NCBI GenBank assembly: GCA_002448555.1
Contig: DJYV01000026.1
Span: forward strand, 1-13,036
Origin: Flavobacteriales bacterium UBA6969
GTDB taxonomy: Bacteria; Bacteroidota; Bacteroidia; Flavobacteriales_D; Sanyastnellaceae
Direction of reading: 5' to 3'
Length of the DNA stretch: 13,036 bases
Positions 1 to 5,828 of this stretch are shown here, piece by piece; positions within the stretch are counted from its first letter, which is position 1; every line of letters begins with the position of its first letter. Made by a program: the position numbers and the translations under genes. The notes beneath the pieces were generated by a model. The model had not been told where the DNA came from, searched no databases, and worked only from the letters and a program-made list of their open reading frames with translations.

Positions 1-989
1 TTCGCGCTTGATATCTTGACGCGTGGGTCGAGCCAACCGTAAGCGAGGTCGACAAGTATGTTGATGGCAACGAACGTAACTGCAACGACCGAAACACACC
101 CGAGCACCACAGGTAAATCGCTCTGCTCCAGTGCTCGGAACATCAACAGTCCCATGCCACGCCAACCGAACACGTATTCAACAAATACTGCCCCGGCGAG
201 CATGCTGGCAAACCACCCTGAGGCGGCCGTAAGCACAGGATTGAGTGCATTCCGAACCACATGATGCGTCAGCAGTCGAAACGCCGAAATGCCCTTGGAA
301 CGGGCGGTGCGCACGTAGGACATGCCCAAGACATCGACCGCACTGTTGCGCGTCAGCTGGATGACGACGGCCAATGGACGGATGCCCAGGGTCAACGCCG
401 GTAAAATCAGATGGTTCCAAGCCAATTGAGGGCCATCAAAAGGATGGACTTTCCACAGGCCTCCTGTCATGGGCAACCCCGTCCAACGGTGCCAGACCGA
501 TCCGAACAGCCACGAGACCACAATGGCCATGACAAACGAAGGCGCGCTCATCCCCAGCGCGGCAAATCCCAACACCCACCGATCCAAGGCGCTGCCCGGA
601 ATCATCGCGAGACCAAACCCGACGCACAGCCCCAAGGCCATCGCAAGGCCCATGGCCGTCAATGCAAGGAGCACCGTCGCGGGGAGCGCATCCGCAATCG
701 CATCCACAACCGGTCGGTCTGAGACGTAAGATTTGCCCAGATCCAACCCCGACCAAGCCACACCAGCGTCGTCCACCGTCACAGGAACGAACCCCGTCAA
801 GAAATCCGCATACCGCACGTGCAATGGACGGTCCAAGCCCAGTTTTGTACGGATTGCCGCAACGATTTCCTCGGATTCATTTTGCCCAGCCAGTTGGCGA
901 GCAGGGTCCGGGGCCATGGCAAACAACATGAAAACGAGCGTCAGGGTTCCCCACAACACCCCCAATCCATGCAGCACCTTACGCCCCAT
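1..989 (-). CDS. ABC transporter permease, DppB/OppB family (3' end cut by window edge)
   Basis: Inner-membrane permease subunit of a dipeptide/oligopeptide/nickel-type ABC importer. The minus-strand frame is open from the ATG at 989 to base 1, giving 329 codons with no stop. The family is usually 310-340 residues, and the last readable residues include the WLDPR-type C-terminal signature, so only a few codons are missing. An N-terminal hydrophobic helix (about residues 8-25) is followed by the periplasmic stretch typical of DppB and several further hydrophobic segments. The permease EAA loop that contacts the ATPase is clear at about 225-233 (YVRTARSKG), followed by HHVVRNALNPVL. The start codon overlaps the stop of the upstream gene (TAATG), which implies translational coupling. 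No binding protein or ATPase gene is visible; a partner permease and ATPases may lie beyond the left edge. The family call is strong; the substrate is unknown. Confidence 0.9.
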   Translation of the reverse strand, partial: MGRKVLHGLGVLWGTLTLVFMLFAMAPDPARQLAGQNESEEIVAAIRTKLGLDRPLHVRYADFLTGFVPVTVDDAGVAWSGLDLGKSYVSDRPVVDAIADALPATVLLALTAMGLAMALGLCVGFGLAMIPGSALDRWVLGFAALGMSAPSFVMAIVVSWLFGSVWHRWTGLPMTGGLWKVHPFDGPQLAWNHLILPALTLGIRPLAVVIQLTRNSAVDVLGMSYVRTARSKGISAFRLLTHHVVRNALNPVLTAASGWFASMLAGAVFVEYVFGWRGMGLLMFRALEQSDLPVVLGCVSVVAVTFVAINILVDLAYGWLDPRVKISSA

Positions 990-2350
990 TATTGTTGGCC
1001 TAAATCCTCCCAAGACGGAACGTCGCGCCACGCCCATTTCTGTTGGACCACGCCATCCTTCAACCAGACAATGCCGGGATTGGAGCGCACCACAATCTTC
1101 AGCTCGGTTTGGTCGCAGGTGAACATCCCGTACGTGACATCGTGTGCCTCTTGAAAAGCGCGGTTCTCCTCCCACGGTGCGTTGGTCAATCCAACGTTCA
1201 ACCACCCGGCCTCGCCTGCTGCATTGGCCAATGCGTTCATCTCGGCTTGGTTCTGCGTATTGGCGTTCTCCAAATCCTTGGAAACGTAGAGCAGCACGTT
1301 TCCGTCGTAATTCAGGAATTCATCGGCACGATCGTCACCGAGGTGGTCGATGATCTGGAAATCGAGGATGCGCGGCTCGTAGCCGTCGGATACCTTGACT
1401 TCCTTTCCATCGAAGGAAACCGTCTCATACGTGGATTTGAACCAGGGTTCGTTGTAAATCTTGAGCCAATCGCTGCTCAACACCACAGTATCCGCGCCCG
1501 TATTGACATTGCGGAACGTGTACTCGGTCGCAAAAACAGGCCCCTGCAGCCCCAACTCCTCTGCTGACTTTCGGTTCTCGATGATGCTCTCTCCCACGGC
1601 GTACGCGCGGTAATCTTTGAGCGGCAGGTGATTGAGTGTATGTACTTGAAATGCGACACAGACAACGGTCACTCCCGCCGCCATGATCCATTCTTTGTGC
1701 TCGCTGCTGATGCGGGTTTTCAAACCCTCTGCCACAGCGTAAGAAATGGCCGCAAACAAAACGGGGAAATTCCAGTCCAACATGAGTTCACCGAATAGGT
1801 AAATCAACACCAAGCTTCCAGAAATCATGAACATGCCCGTTCGCTTGTCATTCAGCCCGATGCGGTCTGTGAATGCACCCAGCAGGATCGGCACCGTCAA
1901 GACAGACAACACCACGTCCTTGATGAAACTCTCGTAAGGCGTCAGTGGAATGGCGTTTCCAAAACATCCGCATGCCAACACGCATTGGTTGTCGATTTCA
2001 ACGACTGCACCGAGCGCATCGGTGATCATCTTGGTACCGAACGGGTCGCAGTTCGCCGTGTACCAAGTAAGCCACGTAAAGAACGCCATAATCACACCCG
2101 TCAAAGTCGCCGTTAGCCGCGGCAAGGCCCCGATGACCATGGCTACACCGAGTAAAATTTCGCCTACGCAAATGAACACGGCCAGTGGCAACGCCCATTC
2201 CGTCAATCCAGAAAGGTTCAAGGCCCCGGGTTCAAAATACTCTTCGAGTTTGTACATGAAGCCCAAGGCATCGTTGGCCTTGATGAGTCCCGATACAATG
2301 AAGAGCGACCCAACCAAAAGGCGGCAAATATTAATGATGGTGTTCCACAT
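989..2350 (-). CDS. BT_3928-like DoxX/MauE-type membrane protein with thioredoxin-like C-terminal region
   Basis: A protein of 453 residues from the ATG at 2350. The N-terminal half is a DoxX/MauE-like bundle: hydrophobic helices at about 5-22, 50-70 and 75-95, then a loop carrying C101 (CDPFG) and C123/C127/C129 (CxxxCGCFG), then more helices to about 245. The C-terminal 200 residues are soluble and resemble the thioredoxin-like domain of Bacteroidota BT_3928 proteins (LLYVSKDLE near the middle, IVVRSNPGIVWLKDG near the end, C412). No CxxC redox pair is seen in that domain. MauE/DoxX relatives act in redox or disulfide chemistry at the membrane, but the function of this family is not established. 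The frame also allows a TTG start 18 bases upstream (2368); I prefer the ATG because its first residues match the usual start of the first helix. It lies 50 bases downstream of DUF1599 and overlaps the permease by one base. Confidence 0.85.
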   Translation of the reverse strand: MWNTIINICRLLVGSLFIVSGLIKANDALGFMYKLEEYFEPGALNLSGLTEWALPLAVFICVGEILLGVAMVIGALPRLTATLTGVIMAFFTWLTWYTANCDPFGTKMITDALGAVVEIDNQCVLACGCFGNAIPLTPYESFIKDVVLSVLTVPILLGAFTDRIGLNDKRTGMFMISGSLVLIYLFGELMLDWNFPVLFAAISYAVAEGLKTRISSEHKEWIMAAGVTVVCVAFQVHTLNHLPLKDYRAYAVGESIIENRKSAEELGLQGPVFATEYTFRNVNTGADTVVLSSDWLKIYNEPWFKSTYETVSFDGKEVKVSDGYEPRILDFQIIDHLGDDRADEFLNYDGNVLLYVSKDLENANTQNQAEMNALANAAGEAGWLNVGLTNAPWEENRAFQEAHDVTYGMFTCDQTELKIVVRSNPGIVWLKDGVVQQKWAWRDVPSWEDLGQQ

Positions 2351-2400
2351 GGGAATGAATATTTTCAATTCAAATTAACTCGAACTGCGAAGTTGACGCT

Positions 2401-2955
2401 CTATTCTCCCGTTAATTCGAGCAAAATCAGCGCAAAAAGGGCATAATTGGCCATGTCTTGGTAATTGGCTTCAACGCCTTCCGAAACCTTGGTCACGCCA
2501 TCGTGGTCCTCAATCTGCTTTACGCGCAGGACCTTCATCAAAATCAGGTCCGTTAAGGAGCTCACGCGCATGCCCCGCCAGGCTTCGCCGTAATCGTGGT
2601 TCTTCGCAATCATCAACTCGCGCGTCGATTGAAACGCTGCGTGGTAGCGTTCAACCGCCTCGGCGGCCGGCAATTCCATAGGATGCCCTTCCGGTAGACC
2701 GCATTGGATCATGGCCATCAAACTGTAATTCACAATGCCGATGAATTCGGAATCGATGCCTTCATCCACCATAGCCTGCTGGGATTCCTGGATGGTTCGG
2801 ATGCGATTGGCTTTGATGAAAAGTTGATCCGTCAGGGAGGAAGGCCGCAGAATGCGCCACGCCGTTCCATAGTCCGAGGTTTTCGCTTCGAAAAGTTCGG
2901 AACACCGCGCAAATGCACGGTCGTATTGCTTCACCGTTTCTTCAATCGTACTCAC
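2401..2955 (-). CDS. DUF1599 domain protein
   Basis: A 184-residue all-helical protein of the DUF1599 family, widespread in Bacteroidota and without an established reaction. It consists of two tandem copies of one unit. Copy 1 begins at KQYDRAF and carries DYGTAWR, SSLTDQ and K-x-x-R-I. Copy 2 begins at VERYHAAF and carries DYGEAWR, SSLTDL and K-x-x-R-V. The conserved acidic and DYG-A-W residues suggest a nucleotide- or metal-binding site, and the family has been linked by others to nucleotide modification; that is memory, not seen here. The frame is open to another GTG at 3015, but that would leave only 10 bases before divergent folP and add a tail lacking in relatives. I therefore chose the GTG at 2955, which puts the QYD motif at the usual distance from the start. 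It is the probable first gene of the leftward operon. Confidence 0.85.
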   Translation of the reverse strand: MSTIEETVKQYDRAFARCSELFEAKTSDYGTAWRILRPSSLTDQLFIKANRIRTIQESQQAMVDEGIDSEFIGIVNYSLMAMIQCGLPEGHPMELPAAEAVERYHAAFQSTRELMIAKNHDYGEAWRGMRVSSLTDLILMKVLRVKQIEDHDGVTKVSEGVEANYQDMANYALFALILLELTGE

Positions 2956-2961
2956 AGCCTT

Positions 2962-2993
2962 CAATCTTAGAATATCTTGCGCCAAGATACAAA
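2962..2993 (-). promoter_or_regulatory. Candidate Bacteroidota-type promoter for DUF1599
   Basis: On the minus strand a TTTG (2990-2993) is followed after 20 bases by TAAGATTG (2962-2969), a 7/8 match to the -7 consensus TAnnTTTG at normal spacing. Only six bases separate the -7 box from the GTG at 2955, so the transcript would start at or almost at the start codon. The spacer contains the palindrome at 2973-2989. The assignment rests on consensus matching only. Confidence 0.4.
2973..2989. promoter_or_regulatory. 17-bp perfect inverted repeat, candidate operator
   Basis: TATCTTG-CGC-CAAGATA: two perfect 7-base arms around a 3-base centre, in the 70-base divergent gap between DUF1599 and folP. 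It lies between the -33-like and -7-like boxes of the leftward promoter, where a bound repressor could block transcription, and 36 bases upstream of the folP start. No regulator gene is in the window. It could also arise by chance or form a short hairpin. Confidence 0.4.
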
Positions 2994-3025
2994 GCACCCT
3001 GAAGCCTGAATCCACCGACGCAGCA

Positions 3026-3871
3026 ATGTCTTCATCGATTTATCAACTCCAAAACGGGTCCCGAATACTCGCATTCAGTCAGCCCCGCATCATGGGCGTT
3101 CTGAATTGCACGCCTGATTCATTCTTTGAAGGCAGCCGTGCCGCGTCAGCAAAAGCCGCAGTAAAAACCGGTCGACGCATGCTTGGCGCAGGTGCCGATG
3201 TACTTGATGTTGGCGGGCAGTCGTCCCGTCCGGGTGCTGTGGAAGTAGGTGCGATCGAGGAATGGCAGCGCATAGAAGCCACCATAAAAGGCCTGCTCGA
3301 CGCCGCTCCAGAAGCGCTCATAAGCGTGGACACATTTCACCACGAGGTGGCGCTCAAGGCCCTCGAAGCAGGCGCCTTTATGGTCAATGACATCTTCGGC
3401 GGATCCCGTGATGCCAACATGGCCCAGGTCATCGCGCAATTCAATGCTCCGTATGCCATAATGCACATGCAGGGCACGCCAGCGACCATGCAAGAGCGGC
3501 CCACCTACAAAGACATCACCACAGCGGTCGTGCACTGGCTTCAAGACCGAATGCGCATCCTCTCACAGCAAGGCGTCCAACAACCGGTAGTGGACGTTGG
3601 ATTTGGTTTCGGGAAAACCGCGGCCCACAACTTCCAATTGCTGCGCGAACTTGACCAATTCCAGGCCTTGAATGCCCCTTTACTCGTCGGTGTTAGCCGA
3701 AAATCAATGATTTACAAAATCATTAACCGGCAACCCGAGACTGCATTAAACGGGACAACGGCACTGCATGCATGGGCATTGGAACGCGGAGCGCACATGC
3801 TGCGGGTGCATGATGTGGCTGAGGCGCGCGAAGTCGTTACGCTGCACCGCGCCCTTCGCGGCCAGGGATAA
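3026..3871 (+). CDS. folP: Dihydropteroate synthase
   Basis: Condenses 6-hydroxymethyl-7,8-dihydropterin diphosphate with p-aminobenzoate to give dihydropteroate in folate synthesis; cytoplasmic TIM barrel and the target of sulfonamides. At 281 residues it is full length. The family signatures are in order: MGVLNCTPDSF (23-33, first pterin/loop 1 signature), DVGGQSSRPG (61-70, loop 2), SVDTF (100-104), ND (121-122), MHMQGTPATMQ (146-156), GFGFGK (192-197, lysine K197), SRK (224-226) and R-x-H (260-262) near the C-terminus. Two positions differ from the common form: DVGFGFGK has Val where Pro is usual, and NDIFGG has Phe where Ser is usual; neither removes a catalytic residue. The ATG start leaves a normal N-terminus. 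It is transcribed divergently from DUF1599 and converges with the next gene only 5 bases away, with no convincing terminator between. Confidence 0.96.
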   Translation: MSSSIYQLQNGSRILAFSQPRIMGVLNCTPDSFFEGSRAASAKAAVKTGRRMLGAGADVLDVGGQSSRPGAVEVGAIEEWQRIEATIKGLLDAAPEALISVDTFHHEVALKALEAGAFMVNDIFGGSRDANMAQVIAQFNAPYAIMHMQGTPATMQERPTYKDITTAVVHWLQDRMRILSQQGVQQPVVDVGFGFGKTAAHNFQLLRELDQFQALNAPLLVGVSRKSMIYKIINRQPETALNGTTALHAWALERGAHMLRVHDVAEAREVVTLHRALRGQG

Positions 3872-3876
3872 GCGGA

Positions 3877-5772
3877 TTACTTCGCCACAACGAAGCGGGC
3901 CGACCGTCCGGTTTCCATTCCTTTCAACACGTACACGCCCTCGGGCAAATGCCCAACCGCAAGGTTCAGACCCGCTGTTCCTGGCAGTGCTTCCCATGCC
4001 TTAATCAAATGCCCGTCCATGCCAAATAGCGCGAGGTGGTGTTCACCAGTGAAGCCCTGCAGTTGAATCGTGGATTGCGCCGGGTTGGGATAAACCGCCG
4101 CATTCTCCCCGGCTGCTGGTTCATCAATTGAAACCGAATTCGGCGCAATTGCATCACTCGGGCGCAGCATGAAAAAGTGCGTGAACGTACTCACGCCGAT
4201 GTTGCCACTTGGAAAGTACGGGTAGTTGCTCCACGTACCGGTCATTTGTGGTGCGTCAGATTCGGGATTCGTGTCAAAATAACCAACCAATTCTAAATCG
4301 CCATTTGTAGCATTGGATACATCCAGTATTCGCAACCCGCTCAAGTAATTCGATTGGTACATCTTATCGCCAATTATGTACATATTGTGATCAACAGCGG
4401 TAGTCGTTGCTTCGTAATACCCAACAATCTCCGGATTATCTAAATCCGAAATATCCATGATGTACGTGCGGGTGTTAATACCGAAGTTCTCCTCATCGAG
4501 CTCATCATTAAAAAAGCAATACGTATGATTTTCTCCCACCCATCCCTGATGAGTGTAACCTGATTGATTATACGTTAACTGCGAGATGAGTTCAACGTCG
4601 GTTTTATCTTGTGCATTTACTATTGCTAAACCGTTGTATCCGTTAAAACAAATAACAATTTCCTGACCGAAATAATCTTCATCAGGACCTTGGTAAACAA
4701 TTGGATGAACATCGTGGGAATAGTACTCGTCAAATCCGCCGACTAAAACAGGATCGACAGGGTTCTGGATGTCCAAAATATGCAGGCCACCATTCAAAGT
4801 ATTCGAACCAACCACATATGCAAATCCCGTTTCCTCATTAATCATTATGTTGTGTGCATTGCCGAAGTTATCGTAATATGATGTGGGAGAGATTTCGGTG
4901 GTAACATTTGTCGGCAATGAAAGTAAATCCGCTAATCGAACTATTTGTAATCCATGACCACTCGCTTCTGAGACTACGAATGCATGATTATTAAAAACTT
5001 TGATGTCCCTGTGTGTGGCAGAACCCGTTGCCGATTGCAATGATGCAAAATATTTGATGTTAGTTGGATCTGTTACATCGATAAATGAGGTTCCATTAGA
5101 TCTGCCATACATCGCAATTTCCCTTCCACTTGCAGCATCATACCACCCCCATGTGTCATTACCATTATTACCTCCACCAAGGTTTGAAAGAGACTCGACG
5201 TCAAGCAGTTCTACTTTGTCACATGGATATCCCCCGGAATTTACAAATGCTGGACTCGGGCCGAGCATAACATCGTAAAAAAAGTAGTAATAATTAAATT
5301 CGTTCTCGCCCTGAATATTTGTTCCTGTGATTGCGCCATAATTACCGATTTCGTATGGGTAATTGATGTCACTATTTAAATCATCGCGCCATAACTGTGG
5401 GTTATTTGATAAGGTTGCAAGGCCATAGCTGCCAGGATCAAGTTGCCAATTAAATTCTACAGTACTCCACCCATCAGGAACATCAAACACCTCGGCTACC
5501 AGAACATCTTCGCCATCTTCAGAAAGAAGGGCAAAAGTCCTTGGCCCAGATTCGTTGGCATAAACTCTTGCTGATATAAGTGTCACATTTTGATATGCCT
5601 GTAGAATATTAAAATAAGCACCATTATCATGGTATTGTCCTATTTGAATGTCAGAGAGCCCTCCCATCGCAGGCTCACCTTCTCCCCCAGATAGCTCGCA
5701 AGGAAAAGGGGATTGAGCATAGGCTCCAGACACAATAACGAAGGCGACAATTTGTTGTAGGAATCTTTTCAT
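3877..5772 (-). CDS. Secreted choice-of-anchor B family protein with T9SS C-terminal sorting domain
   Basis: A 631-residue exported protein. Residues 1-19 form a signal peptide (MKRF, hydrophobic core, AYA before Q20). Residues about 25-175 form a beta-rich, aromatic- and Asn-rich domain I cannot name. From about C184 to 545 runs the choice-of-anchor B region, with LVIVD-type beta-propeller-like repeats: SFIDVTDPTNIKYF, LHILDIQNPVDPVLVGG, YIMDISDLDNPEIVGYY and LRILDVSNATNGDLELVGYF. The last 73 residues, from AVYPNP (559), form a type A T9SS sorting domain ending GVYVLKGMETGRSARFVVAK, which directs export across the outer membrane and surface attachment or release. The function of the repeat region is unknown. 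Codons for about residues 45-505 are much more AT-rich than the tail and the neighbours. It lies 56 bases downstream of the DPP III gene on the same strand, so co-transcription is possible. Confidence 0.9.
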   Translation of the reverse strand: MKRFLQQIVAFVIVSGAYAQSPFPCELSGGEGEPAMGGLSDIQIGQYHDNGAYFNILQAYQNVTLISARVYANESGPRTFALLSEDGEDVLVAEVFDVPDGWSTVEFNWQLDPGSYGLATLSNNPQLWRDDLNSDINYPYEIGNYGAITGTNIQGENEFNYYYFFYDVMLGPSPAFVNSGGYPCDKVELLDVESLSNLGGGNNGNDTWGWYDAASGREIAMYGRSNGTSFIDVTDPTNIKYFASLQSATGSATHRDIKVFNNHAFVVSEASGHGLQIVRLADLLSLPTNVTTEISPTSYYDNFGNAHNIMINEETGFAYVVGSNTLNGGLHILDIQNPVDPVLVGGFDEYYSHDVHPIVYQGPDEDYFGQEIVICFNGYNGLAIVNAQDKTDVELISQLTYNQSGYTHQGWVGENHTYCFFNDELDEENFGINTRTYIMDISDLDNPEIVGYYEATTTAVDHNMYIIGDKMYQSNYLSGLRILDVSNATNGDLELVGYFDTNPESDAPQMTGTWSNYPYFPSGNIGVSTFTHFFMLRPSDAIAPNSVSIDEPAAGENAAVYPNPAQSTIQLQGFTGEHHLALFGMDGHLIKAWEALPGTAGLNLAVGHLPEGVYVLKGMETGRSARFVVAK

Positions 5773-5828
5773 AATTATTTACTTTCAAGCAAACTTGTAA
5801 CACCTTGCAAGTCGAGAGGGTATTTCGT

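Noticed and set aside
411..1154. Rightward open frames of 86-129 codons across the left end
   Set aside because: They are antisense to the permease and BT_3928-like genes, whose products have clear family motifs; the translations are Pro/Arg/His-rich and unrecognisable.
2956..3015. Twenty-codon N-terminal extension of the DUF1599 protein from a GTG at 3015
   Set aside because: It would leave 10 bases between divergent genes, read through the candidate promoter and palindrome, and add a tail not usual in the family.
3706..3724. AATGATTT-ACA-AAATCATT, a perfect 8-base-arm inverted repeat
   Set aside because: It lies inside the folP coding region, encodes a normal stretch after the SRK motif, is AT-rich and has no regulatory context; best treated as chance.
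3880..3895. CTTCG-CCACAA-CGAAG dyad near the convergent ends of folP and the T9SS protein gene
   Set aside because: Only five pairs, inside the coding end of the leftward gene and with no T-run on either strand, so not called a terminator.
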